DNA of 64,000 nucleotides from Chromobotia macracanthus (lineage: Eukaryota; Chordata; Actinopteri; Cypriniformes; Botiidae): the NCBI GenBank assembly GCA_036877525.1, contig JAZGTH010000014.1, forward strand, positions 1,169,501-1,233,500. Direction: 5' to 3'. A model generated the notes under the pieces. That model was not told the origin of the DNA. It was given only the letters and a program-made list of their open reading frames with translations, and did not search any database. The translations under genes were made by a program, and so were the position numbers. Shown piece by piece: positions 26,498 through 37,861 of the stretch (the stretch's first letter is position 1; each line of letters opens with the position of its first letter).

Positions 26498-28453
26498 TCA
26501 TACCAAGTCTGTGTGGTGTGTCATTTTCCTTTTGCTTTGACAGTCCCAGTTCAAACTTGAATCTGGGGCGCCAGTGCCTCGACTGTCTGTTAAATACTTC
26601 TCATGTTTGTCCAGGTATGCTGGGCGTTGGGGTAACAGGAAGTAATGTGTGGAACTGGCTTTCTGGCCATTCTCCATGATAGGCAGAATGCACGGTGAGC
26701 CTTCGCTATTCTGTCGCTGCAGAACACGACTAACGTATTTGGGGTCTGGAGCAAAGCTTTGGGTAGGGGGCATGATGCCATTGAGGTATACGGGGAGGCT
26801 CTTAGGGCTGGGGGTATGGGAATTACCCCCGGATAAAGGTTCTCTAGGGGGGACTTTAGGAGGTCTGTCCTCATCGCTGTTGGCCCCCGATGAGATTTCA
26901 GCTGACCGGCGGCGGTAGTCTCCTGTCTTGATTGGCCGTGGGGGAATTGGAACTCTGGGAGGCACTTCTGGTTTATCCGGGTCTTGCGTGTGCCGATGGT
27001 GAGCGGACAGTCGGAGGGTGGTGGGTTTGTTGAAGCAGCCGGCTGGGCCAGAATGCCATCGCCGCAGCTTCCTTTGTGTGCGCTCCTGCTGTCGCAAACA
27101 GTTCTGCTGTTGCAGCTGGTGATGGTCCCGGAGCTCTTGATCCCTCTGTTGAGTTTCCCGCTCCGGTCTCGGCTTCTGCGGATGCTGCTGTAACTGCGGC
27201 TGCTGCGATTGTGACTGTGACTGCTGCTGTGGCGGTGACTGTGACTGCTGCTGGGGTATTGGACCTTCAAAGTAGGCATAATTAATCTGTCCACAGTCCC
27301 TGAAACTCCGTCTGCTGGTCATTCCATAGCGGAATGGAGAGTGTTTGGAACATGGTTCAGAAACTAAGCAGCGATTGTCATCCCCATTAAAGAACTCGAC
27401 CTCACTGTCCGTACATTGATCCGGGGAAAGCTCAGCTGAGCCAGGAATAGGAGGAAGGGGCTTGGTAACTCGGCTGGGTGTTTGTGGAGGGCTGTTGTGG
27501 TCCGACACTGTAAGACGTTGAAAGCAAGGAACAACCTGGACATCCTCAACACGCTCCGCAGACAAGGTGAGCTGAGGTGGTTTGGTTTTTTTGGGGGGTA
27601 AGGGCTGACCTCCTGGACTGTTTAGAGTTTGAAGACGAGCTTGTTCTGTAAACATAAAGCAGCACAAATTGTCTTTAATGAAATTAACATTCTTCATGAA
27701 TCAAAAAACATTCTCAGTGTCATCAGTAATTAAAAGTGAGGTGGGTAATTGTCACTGTTTCTATTTCAGTAGAAGTCAGTCAGTCAGAGGTTGGAAGAGT
27801 GTAAATGCTGTGGTTCAACAGCCTGACACAGCAGTACAGACTCAACCAAAGGCATGACTTTGGGGTGTAACTAACTGACCAATGGCAGGTGGGCAACATG
27901 CGCAAGAAACATAAAGGGGACATCAGTTGCTCATTTTGCCTTTAAATGTGGCCATTGTTTTTGCCATTCTGTGTGCTAGTTTTACACACAAGTGTACTAA
28001 AGGACGAAAAAAACAGAACAAAAAACAAGTAAAAACAAGGCAAAAAAGGTACTTGCTGTTCTCACCTGAGAAAGACGACAGCACTTGCTTCTGGGACTGA
28101 AGTTTATATTCCATAGAAGCATCAAGAGTGAAGTACAAGCTGAAGATGAGAACCAGAAAAACCAATGAGTGTCTTCAAACACACTGGCACACAAATCCAG
28201 TGAGGTTCAAACACAACACACGAAACAGGATGCAGACAGAACATGTCCTGTTTCGGATGCAGTGAAAGCCAATTCATTTTCAGTTCTGAAACACCTGATA
28301 CACATCTGTGTTATGCTGCTGTACTCACTTGTGTAGGTCATGGTATTTCCAAGAGGGCTTCGCTCCGGCCATGCTATGCCAATGGCTGCCCCGCAGGAGA
28401 AGGCTTTGCGCGGGTAAACAGATCTCCTGGGCAGCCAGGCCTGCAGTGGACAT
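26498..28453 (-). CDS. errfi1: ERBB receptor feedback inhibitor 1 (MIG6/RALT)
   Basis: Cytoplasmic adaptor that is induced by growth factors and shuts off EGFR-family kinases by binding the kinase domain and promoting endocytosis. Coding exons: 28329-28453 (starts MSTAGLAAQE, the family start), 28066-28139, 26498-27645, for 448 aa; phases 2 and 1 close exactly. Landmarks by residue: Pro-rich PLPPKKTKPP near 80-90; LRRWHSGPAG near 260 (14-3-3-type basic/Ser site); PPRVPIPPRP at 295-304 (SH3 ligand); RPPKVPPREP near 327-336; kinase-binding segment YLNGIMPPTQSFAPDPKYVS from 353; second segment THYFLLPQRPAYLDKHEKYL near 399-418. A Gln-rich insert occupies about 197-259. The mammalian double tyrosine is Tyr-Phe here. 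It converges with the mucin gene. Confidence 0.96.
27068..27256 (-). repeat. errfi1: Gln-rich coding tract in errfi1
   Basis: About 63 codons rich in CAG/CAA with Ser, Pro and Arg, between the conserved INYAYF and LRRWHSGPAG motifs. Mammalian proteins have a short Gln-poor linker at this place as I know them. The open frame is kept. Confidence 0.85.
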
Positions 28454-28520
28454 GCTCCAGCTGCAGTCGGTTCGCATTCAGGCCAGGAAATTCTCCTCCT
28501 GCCCAGCTGTCAGCTGCTGG
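28454..28520 (-). other. errfi1: errfi1 5'UTR part of the first coding exon
   Basis: On the minus strand a TTTCAG acceptor precedes position 28520. An untranslated stretch with an in-frame TGA follows, then the MSTAG start at 28453. The acceptor implies at least one upstream non-coding exon. Confidence 0.6.
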
Positions 28521-30889
28521 TCTGTACCTGAAACAGCCATGAGAGGACAAGAGTGTGAACACAGGAGACCACAAATGAAAGCTTGTTAATATCTGAAGTG
28601 ATGCTTCAAGACAGCTATGACATCATAGGAGAGCAAATTAGGACTCTTGGCAAAGTCTTTTTTTGTTCTAGGAAAAGGCCAGTTATGTTCAGGTTTTAGA
28701 AGAGATTCAGTTAGGTCAGAAGTATTTTTGATGCCAGGATCCCAAAGTCTGAGACTTGAAAACAAACAAACATTTCTCATCAAATATTACAGGCCAAATT
28801 ATTGGAGCAATGTTTTATATATTATTTTTTTATTAACTGTGACTGTTTTATTAACTCTATACTCTTACTGGATCTCAACTATTCTCTTATCTGTCATTTT
28901 TTTCTCTCTAAAGCAATTTTTAAAAATCTGACTGAAGCTGAAAAATAACTTCAATGAACATAATCGAGAACTCCAAAAACAAATTTTTAAAAGTCTATTT
29001 TATTTCTAAAATAAAACATCTATACAGCATCTCAGCGGTTTTTGGCATTGATGAATTAGCATTTCTGTTGCATTAGACATTCTCTGGTTGTTTATCAAGC
29101 TGTGCGCTGTTGTCACACTATTCAATACATCTTCCCCTTCTACTTGCAGTCAGCCAACAGCCTGCAGTTCCTGTGACCATGTCCACAGGACTCCAGCTGC
29201 GCTCTTGCAGGAGAGCATTGAGCAACATTCTGTTGCGCCTTGCAGCATGTGGTATGACAAGCGCTAAACTGCGCTTATGCCCCAAAGCCAGAGGACAGAG
29301 ACCAAACCAATTGCTCTTGTAGATGTCATACACACACACAAAAATACAAATGACAAATGTGTCACTGCATTTGGAAGGCAGAAAACGACCCCTTTCGTGA
29401 AGGATCACAGCACACAAATTTGTTAGATGAAACATTTCACTGTAATTTTTGTCTGTTGCACAATACTTGCAGATACAAAGACTTTAGAAGGTGTGTAAAT
29501 AAAATCCGTACAGAGGAAGTAATCTAATATCAAACGATAGGCTATAAGCAGATACATCTTGAATTTCCTGCCTTTAGAACACAAGTTTGAAATTATGTTT
29601 GAAGGAAATTGCTTAAGCGTCTGGTGTAACACTAGAAAGAAGCAGCTGCTAGAGGTGATCCAGAGCAGACACACTTTGAGAAACCAGATTTACACCTGAG
29701 AACTTGCGCAGTGATGGAGCCGGAGGCAAGGTTCAACCAGGCGTTTGCTTACAAACGTTTGTCACGCTCATTCGCTATCGAACTGCAACATTACGACAGT
29801 CTTCCAGTGATACAAGCAGCGCGTGTAGTGTACCATGTGCCAGCAATTTGCATTTTTATAGAACAGTTTATTGCAGTGCTGCAAGATGTGTGCACACTGT
29901 AACACATTTCTGCAGGATTCAGTGTGATATGCAACAGGTAATGAATGACTGCATTAACAGCATTTGAATTTAAACATCATACAGTTCAAAAATTGAGCAC
30001 AGGACAGCGAGTTCACATAAGTGTCCAAACATTGCCTCCTACAACTGACTGTCCGGCCAATGGCACTCTATAAACAGTTAAGTGATGCGAGTGGGTCAAT
30101 TAGTTCATTAGGGACGTGCATTTCTGTTGACCATCCCTGATCTGGCTTATAAATGCAACCAGTCCTGCATCATGAAGTCTTTGGATGCTGGAAACAGTCA
30201 CAATGAGCACACACGACCTGATCTACTATACAGAACCTCCTGGGACACGAGCCTCCTCTCGCAACAGGTGCAAGATGGACAGACTTCCTACAGCCCAGAA
30301 CTGACATTTCTCCATGCGTTCAGAAGACAATACCAACGTGTTGCAAAGACACTGGGTAAACAGCATGCGAATGTGTTCAGTCTGGTGTAAATATTATTGT
30401 ACATGCTTTCAAACCAAGATACAATGATTGTGCAAATGAAATGTGATTTTTGTGTCCCAGACGCAGAAAGAGAGTTCAAATCTCACAAAACCTTTTCTGT
30501 CACATTTCACACACAATTCAACTCAGTTTTATTTCTACAGCAATTTTCCCAAATTTTTGCAAAGCAGTTTAACAGAAAAAACACAACAAAAATCAGTTTC
30601 TCAACACCATGATACAAAACAGGAATTGTTTCTTGTTAATTGTCAAATTGTGCTTAATTGTCATCATGTCCCACACTCTTAACGCTTTATATTTTATACA
30701 TATAAATACACTTCGGAACCTGTGGACAACACTCCAGATTGACAAATACTGCCAATTATCGTTCATCAGCACGTACAGAAGAGGATAGAAAGCTTTCTTC
30801 TGTAGTCATTGTACATGGTGTGAAATGAAGAAATGTTTCTCCACACTGTGCTGACAGTCAGTGATATGACATTGTATGAAGGTATGAAG

Positions 30890-31100
30890 GAGACGCGCGT
30901 TCACACCCGCTGCTGTCACCTCTGCTGCCGTTTCCCAGCAACCAGACCCGACCTGCCCGTCAGCTTCCGCAAACTGACACGTTGAGTCACGACGCCGTCA
31001 CACCTGACGCGATCCTGCGCGGCTCACAGAGAAGACCTGAAGAGTCCCGGATGAAGCAACAACACGAAACGTCACGCATTATGCCTCTGCCATGCGCATC
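30890..31100. promoter_or_regulatory. CpG-rich patch in errfi1 intron 1, possible alternative promoter or enhancer
   Basis: Local CpG density is clearly above the surroundings (GACGCGCGTTC, ACGACGCCGTC, GATCCTGCGCGGC). It holds a perfect AP-1 heptamer at 30983-30989 and an X-box-like GGTTGCTGGGAAAC on the minus strand (about 30937-30950). The role is inference. Confidence 0.35.
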
Positions 31101-31134
31101 TGACCACCTGATCTATACCCAACCTTCTCACTGA

Positions 31135-31310
31135 CAGACCAGCAACACTGAAAACTGACAGAAACAACAAACCTTCTCATCTGCTCAAACGCACCGAGCA
31201 ACCTTCACACTGAAGCCCATGTTGATGTTCCTACAGTCTCAGACCAGCAACACTGAAAACTGACAGAAAACAACAAACCTTCTCATCTGTTCAGACCGAG
31301 CAACCTTCAG
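31135..31310. repeat. Direct repeat, about 73 bp, period 105 bp
   Basis: CAGACCAGCAACACTGAAAA and the following roughly 50 bases occur at 31135-31208 and again at 31240-31310 with few differences. Confidence 0.8.
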
Positions 31311-31344
31311 TTGTTTAGCCGTGTTTTTACAGAGTTTTACTGAC

Positions 31345-31455
31345 ACACTGTAACACACACTGTAACACACACTGTAACACACACTGTAACACACACTGTA
31401 ACACACACTGTAACACACACTGTAACACACACTGTAACACACACTGTAACACACG
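31345..31455. repeat. 12-bp minisatellite, nine copies
   Basis: Nine head-to-tail copies of ACACTGTAACAC. Confidence 0.95.
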
Positions 31456-31487
31456 TTCCTCTTAAAGGAGCCTCTGTTTCCTCACTG

Positions 31488-31810
31488 AACTCTGTCTGCC
31501 TTTCTGTCTCTCTGCCTTTCTGTCTCTCTGCCTTTCTGTCTCTCTGCCTTTCTGTCTCTCTGCCTTTCTGTCTGTCTCTCTGCCTTTCTGTCTGTCTCTC
31601 TGCCTTTCTGTCTGTCTGTCTGCCTGCCTTTCTGTCTGTCTGTCTGCCTGCCTTTCTGTCTGTCTGTCTCCCTTTCTGCCTTTCTGTCTGTCTGTCTCCC
31701 TTTCTGTCTGTCTGTCTGTCTCTCTCCCTTTCTGTCTGTCTGTCTGTCTCTCTCCCTTTCTGTCTGTCTGTCTGTCTCTCTCTCTCTCCCTTTCTGTCTG
31801 TCTCTCTCTC

Positions 31811-31843
<33 letters not shown>

Positions 31844-31925
31844 ATCTGTCTGTCTGTCTGCCTGTCTCTCTCTCTCTCTCTATCTGTCTGTCTGTCTGTC
31901 TGTCTCTGCTCTCTCTCTCTATCTA

Positions 31926-31971
<46 letters not shown>

Positions 31972-31976
31972 ATCTC

Positions 31977-32007
<31 letters not shown>

Positions 32008-32203
32008 GCCTGTCTCTCTCTCTCTCTCTTTCTGTCTTCTTCTGTCGCTGTCTGTCTGTCTGTCTCTCTGTCTGTCTGTCTCTCTCTCTCACACTTTCTC
32101 TCTCTCTCACACACTCTCACTCTCTTCTGTCACTCTCTCTCTCTCACTCTTCTGTCTCTCTCTCACACACTTTCTAAACACACACTCTCTCACTTTCTGT
32201 CTG

Positions 32204-32246
<43 letters not shown>

Positions 32247-32330
32247 ACCTCTCTCTCTCTCTCACTTTCTGTCTGTCTCTCTCTCTCTCTCTCTCACAGA
32301 GTGTGATGGTATCTTCACACGCGTCACTCT
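31488..32330. repeat. CT/TCTG-rich low-complexity tract with (CA)n
   Basis: About 840 bp of TCTC, TCTG, CCTT and TGCC units with a (CA)n run at about 32213-32246. It starts about 90 bp inside the inferred intron 1 of errfi1, so the transcript there would be GA/GACA rich. Confidence 0.95.
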
Positions 32331-32420
32331 CATCACAAACACACGCAGTGTGAACAGGGAGACTCACTCTGATCTCTGATCGGTCGGCGCACACGCAGGT
32401 TCGGGATTAAAGGCACATAC

Positions 32421-32600
32421 TGTGGTTGTGGTGGTCCGGTCCGGTCCGGTCCGGCCCGGTTAAATCTCGGGTTCGAGTCTCTGTGCTCCGGGGCGAGTGA
32501 GGATGTTCATCGTTGCGCTGGAAGAGACAAACGAGTCCTCTGTGTGCGCTCGCCTTTAAATGCACTCGCTCCGTCCGGCCCCGCCCCCTTCAGATGGGAT
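32421..32600 (-). promoter_or_regulatory. Inferred errfi1 promoter and non-coding exon 1
   Basis: GC-rich minus-strand promoter: GC box GGGGGCGGGG (32579-32588), TATA-like TTTAAAGG (32553-32560), then a CpG-rich leader with a GGTCC/GGACC tandem and a candidate CA|GTATGT donor at 32420. Expected transcription start is about 32525. Orientation and position match a non-coding first exon spliced to the 28520 acceptor, but no transcript was seen. Confidence 0.5.
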
Positions 32601-34275
32601 TTAAAGAGACAGTGCGCTCTTTTCTGCAAGGCTCTTGCACGTCTGCCTTGTTACCTTCACTGTATTGTGCATATGCGCTCTTTGTGTAGGCATAGTGAAA
32701 GACAAATAATCTTTTATTTGGAGTTAAAGGCAGACAAATTAAATATTACTAATAATCATCATCATTACAAATAAGAGCAATCCTGTGCATTCTGAAGGGT
32801 AAATATCGTGACAGCAGAAAGACTGTGTTTGTTTTCTTCAGAGAGACCTGTACACACTGCCTGTACAGAATGAGGGTCCAGAGCCCCAGTGACTCCACAC
32901 AGACAACAGACATCTGGTCATCTTGATAAGACTGCATGCACAACACTGTGCTGTTCTCTTAGTACCTTATAGTCACAAGCCTGTTGTGATGGAGCTCTTA
33001 TTATCTGCTAGATGGATGTGGGTGATGTGTCCTCATTATGACCTGCTGGGCTGATAACAGCTGTTGTATATCATCTATAATTCCTCTGATTTGCTCTTAT
33101 CCAGATGCTCATGTGCTTGAAAGATAAACAGATCTCATTTCAAACCTTCTACATGTTTCACTGTGAGAAGTTGTTGGAATTCTTAGTTTTGTTTATAAGA
33201 TATTCTGTGCATATAATCAAACTCTGTTATATTTTGGTGCTATAAATCATCAGTTAGTCGGTTAAAGCTAAATACAATTCAGAAATACAGGTCCTATATA
33301 GGTTTAACACAGTGTGTTTTGTGTTGTAAACTATTGACTGCTTAGATTAATGTAGCTTTAAATGCTAATTATATTTACATAATATTAATATTATTTCTCA
33401 TTTTAAATGTTCGATATTAACCAACAATAAACCATTTTTACAATAAAGCATTTTGATACTGTGTTGATCTAACATAAGCTGGGAATATGTGCCACTGTTC
33501 AGTTGTTAGACTTTTTGTTCTGCTGGCTGCATTGTTTAGATTGTATGAACCATCCAGCCACTATATAAAAGAATCAGATTGTTACATGTTACATAAATGC
33601 GACAGCACACTTCATGTTTTAATACTATCGTAACTTCCTCACTGTGGGTGAAGCTCTGTACCGTATAAGGGCAAACACACACAATGCCCCACAAAAAAGT
33701 CAAAGTGCTAAACAAACAGAGCAGGAATGCAGCAGAACAAAATGTGCCTGTGTTACACTGTAGTAGATCTCCTGGTCCAGCTCTCTTATCACCTGATATC
33801 TTCCTCTGGATGATTCCTGGACTCGCTCGAATCCCCTTTAATCATTCCAAAACATTCCACACATTGCAGCGGCCAGTTGTGTCCAGAAGAACACATGAGC
33901 TGCTGATCTGTGATGTGCTGCTAGAGGAGAAAGACACTGAGAAGTGTGCACTTAATTTGTGAGTATAGACAAGGAGTATGTAGGATGGTTTGTGTGTGTA
34001 TGTGTTTAATGCAAATGTGCCAAAATGCACAAAATGTGTTTTGCATTTGTGTATATCTGACCCAGTTTAGTCACTCCACTGTTTGCTCATATGAAATTAG
34101 TTTTACACAGCATGCATTAGTCAATAACAGTGAACTGTCTTTTTGTGCAACTAACTTTGCAATCAGGTACAGAGACGGAGAGACAGAACTAAACTGATCT
34201 GAGCTCAGATTGCTTTGTGTTGATAGAAACACGGCCATGAACTTTCCTCCATTGGCAGATCCCTCCCAAATCCCG

Positions 34276-34277
<2 letters not shown>

Positions 34278-34311
<34 letters not shown>
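34278..34311. repeat. (CT)n(CA)n microsatellite
   Basis: A CT run followed directly by a CA run. Confidence 0.9.
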
Positions 34312-34684
34312 TCCAACTACTGTTGATATGATGTCATCACATGCACACATAGGAAGTGCCTTATAAAGTCAGGCAGTCATGCACCTTTGGAGCAGAAAGG
34401 GTCACTTACCCAGCGCTGAAGAAACACTGACCTGCGATGTTTAAACACTGAAATCACAGTGGGGTTGTCTATCACACGCTGGTCCTGATTCAAAGTAAAT
34501 TCACTAGTGTCAGTAGACAAAAGGCAATTTCTTCATCTAAGATGAAGAGAAAACATGACTTTTAACTTAAACATTTCTCTTCATCAACTTGTTTTATTGT
34601 TATATTTATTGTTATATCAACATGATATATAGCTTGATAAAAAGAATGAAAAAAATAGACTGATATTAAGGGAAGGCAACTGTA

Positions 34685-34800
34685 TAGTAAACCACAGACC
34701 CTAGAAATCACAGAGTAACCACCCAGATCACCATAGCAACCACCATAGCAAGTGCTGGTGGCAACATAAAACAGCCCACTAACAAGCAACACCCACATTT
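34685..34800. repeat. CTAGCAAC-family dispersed minisatellite-like repeat
   Basis: Several degenerate copies of CCATAGCAACCACC-like words. Related words occur at 37580-37660 (opposite strand), 46485-46530 and 50825-50960. Confidence 0.5.
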
Positions 34801-37579
34801 TCATCAGAAAACATCAAATGAAATCTTTTGCCTAACAGTGATTATTGTAGGACTCATAATGGTGTGTGTCTGTTTATTTTTATATAGGAACCAACTAAAG
34901 GTATTTGAACAAGAGCAAACCTCAGTTTGATAATGTATGAAGAAATCTGTTAACACAGTTTTGAAGATAAAGCTGAGCTCTAACATGTGGGCTGCTTAAC
35001 AAATGTTCAATCATTGTAGTTTTATTATGAGCAGCTGGTCTGATTCATAATTATTCTGTCAATATCAGTGGAACATTAGCTCATCTGGAGGTCAGACATA
35101 TGACTTGCACAAAAAAGTCGAGCCTGTCATTCTCCACAAAAATGTAAACTTTCCATATTACAACAGAAAGAAGCCTTACACAACTGCTTCATCCACCCAG
35201 CACAAATATTAATCATTCACACTTGCATTTAATGCGACAGTTTAAGGGAAATTATCTTTGTTAAGATACGTACAATTCTATCTTGGGAATGTAGCGTAGG
35301 TTTGTCTATCTATCAGAACATTATCTGTAATGAACACAAACTGGTATTGAAATGGTTAAATTCCAGCAGCATCGTGGCACGGGGGGCAATGAAGATTCCA
35401 GGTTTCTGCTGTGTTTCCTGCAGGGGTCTACACAAGCCAAGGTCACGACTTCATTAATGTAGCGATGAATTTGAGTGAGGTGAGAGCTGACAGATGAGGG
35501 AGTCACCCCTGCTCACTGTTTCCTGTTCCAAAGGGCTTCAGAGACACTGGAGAAAAACAACTGCCCCATACATACTGCTAATAAAGTTTTCAGATGTGCT
35601 GCCTGCAGGAAAAAGACCCGCGTTGGTTGAGCAGTGATCTCATGTAGACAGACCTTTACCTGCAGCAAGGAACCGCCCATTTACACAGGAAGAGCCATCT
35701 GACTGACAGCTGCAGCAATCAATCACAAATAGTTTAGTTTTTAATGTGTTTAGATGTGGGTATATCAGAAATATATTAAACCACACATTTACAGCAACAG
35801 ACAGTAAAACAACACAAACTATGCAGAGACGTAAGATATGCAAGGATGGTACAATAAAAAAATGGTATGCTCTTACAGACGTCTAGCTTTATCTCCACAA
35901 AGACAGTTAGTGAAGGATCAGTGGGTATGATGTCTGAACATCACACTCGCTGCTAGACCAGCAGAAACTAGTAATAATGTGAGGTGAGTCCTTATGACAT
36001 GAGCACCTATGGCTGTGATTAACTGGGTGTACATGAAACCAGTGTTTAACTCCTGACATCTCTGTGTCACTTCAAATGTAACCTTATAAGGAATTAACAA
36101 CAGTCACAACACAGTACACACAACAGAGGTGTGACTGAGTGCTGATGCAATCAGCTTTACAAGTGCAACATACTAATAAGTCATTGTCCTAACATATGTA
36201 TATGAAAGGGTTAAAACCAAACTAACCCAAACCAGAAACTGATCTACTGCTAAGCTGTGTATGCAAGCGTATGAGATGTTAATGGCTGACTCAAGAGGAA
36301 TGGATACTGCTACAGCAGGAACTGTTTCTGCAACTTAACAGACCTTGCATAAAACCCAGGAGGTGTCTCGCTGTGTCTAACTAGGAACACAGATTAATTC
36401 CTGACAACACAGCCGCCCACACCTGTGAACACAGGAGAACCTAATGAGGCTCAGCACCAGGCCTGGGGCACAAGAACATCACTTTTTCCATCTTCTAACA
36501 TAAGTTGTCTGTGTGAACGCATATGAACTGGACTAAGTGATCTGCTCTGGAGAGCTCATGTATGCGCATTTAAATGCACAGTCTTGAACGCAGCTTTATC
36601 AGCAGAACACGCTGAACTGAAGGGCAGCACCTACTGAATTACTGAACCAGCACCCGCATCAGCCCTTGTGTTTTTTTAGATAGCCACCTTTAAACAGAGA
36701 ACCATCATACAGAACTGTGTTGAGTTGTCACACCCAACTTCAGCTTTTAACAAAACAGCCATGTTTAAGGTTAGCTGCTATAGGACATAAACATTAAATA
36801 CTACAAAAAAGTTGTACGTGAAAATTACTGGATTGTGTATTTCAACACTTAACTTTAAAAAACTTGGATGATAGCAACATTTGCATGTATGGTCTCGTAA
36901 CATGACTCTGTCATGTTAATGGCATGAGATAATGGTCTTACTCAAACACAATGCGGTTTTTTACATTCTGTTGCAATTCAAAAGAGAAACTGAGGCACTA
37001 TTAAAACCCCTCATGCAGGAAATGACCCAAGTTCTGAGTTAGAGGGAAATCTACCTATAGTTCTAATTGGCTTATATTCTTCTATTATGTAACACTGATC
37101 TGAATGTTATAAAACAGGTGTGTAACACAGCTATGCACTGCGACTCTTCTGAATGAAGCTGCAGTGTGTGCAGACTGAGCTTCAAAGATATTATCTAACA
37201 TATTTATGATCTGGAAATCTCATCAAACTAACTTTGACCAATTATTCATCTGACTAGCTAAGCAACACTGTTTACCTTAATATATGTTTGCTGCTTAGCA
37301 CAGATAATGGTGTCATAAAAGGGCACTAAAAAGTGTTTTACTGAGCAGTTACATTTTTGAGTTGAATTATTAGAGCAGACACTCTTGCAGGACTAATAAA
37401 TTACACTAAAACTTTTAAGCCAGGGAGAGACATTAACCATCCAAACACAGAGACACATAAAAACAAACACCGTTTACAGTCACTTTTTGTATTCAACACA
37501 AAGTACAAAATGCTGGTAAACTGCTTTAGTGTCAGACAGAAATAAGTAATTCAGGTTAAACAAACACAAATAAGAGTGT

Positions 37580-37660
37580 TGAGGTGTTGTTCTTTCTGAG
37601 GTGTTTTGGTTGCTAGGACAGTTAAAGCTGGTTGCTAAGGTGTTTGAAATGGTTGCTTGA
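37580..37660. repeat. CTAGCAAC-family repeat, reverse orientation
   Basis: GGTTGCTAGG, GGTTGCTAAGG and GGTTGCTTG recur about every 25 bp. This is the reverse complement of the copies at 34.7, 46.5 and 50.9 kb. Confidence 0.5.
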
Positions 37661-37800
37661 GCCAGAATTCTGTAGCTCATTCAGTCTCATTTAGCCAATA
37701 AATGAGGGGGTCAGTGTGACCTCACACTTTCCTCTTTCTGGCAGGATGAACTGAAGTATGCAGCAGTGATTTCATGATAGCAATAGTGCATGTGCACTCT

Positions 37801-37861
37801 CCACACACACACACACACACACACTGACTGCTAACTCACACCCCATCACACACACACACAA
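37801..37861. repeat. (CA)n microsatellite, interrupted
   Basis: Two CA runs separated by about 25 bp of unique sequence. Confidence 0.9.

Larger units (their letters stand above)
28521..32420 (-). other. Inferred errfi1 intron 1
   Basis: About 3.9 kb with no recognised exon. It contains a CpG-richer patch at about 30890-31100, a 105-bp direct repeat, a 12-mer minisatellite and a long CT/TCTG low-complexity tract. Short open frames near 29711-29902 and 30127-30390 (plus strand) show no recognisable protein. Confidence 0.5.

Noticed and set aside
26590..27294. 234-codon minus-strand frame overlapping errfi1
   Set aside because: Alternate frame of the errfi1 exon; the conserved MIG6 motifs are in the other frame.
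29711..30390. Two short plus-strand frames in errfi1 intron 1
   Set aside because: No recognisable motif, no credible splice partners, ordinary composition.
31239..31454. Minus-strand frame reading as tandem VCYS
   Set aside because: Translation of the 12-bp minisatellite only.
31923..32394. Minus-strand Arg/Glu/Asp-rich frames
   Set aside because: Translation of the CT/TCTG low-complexity tract.
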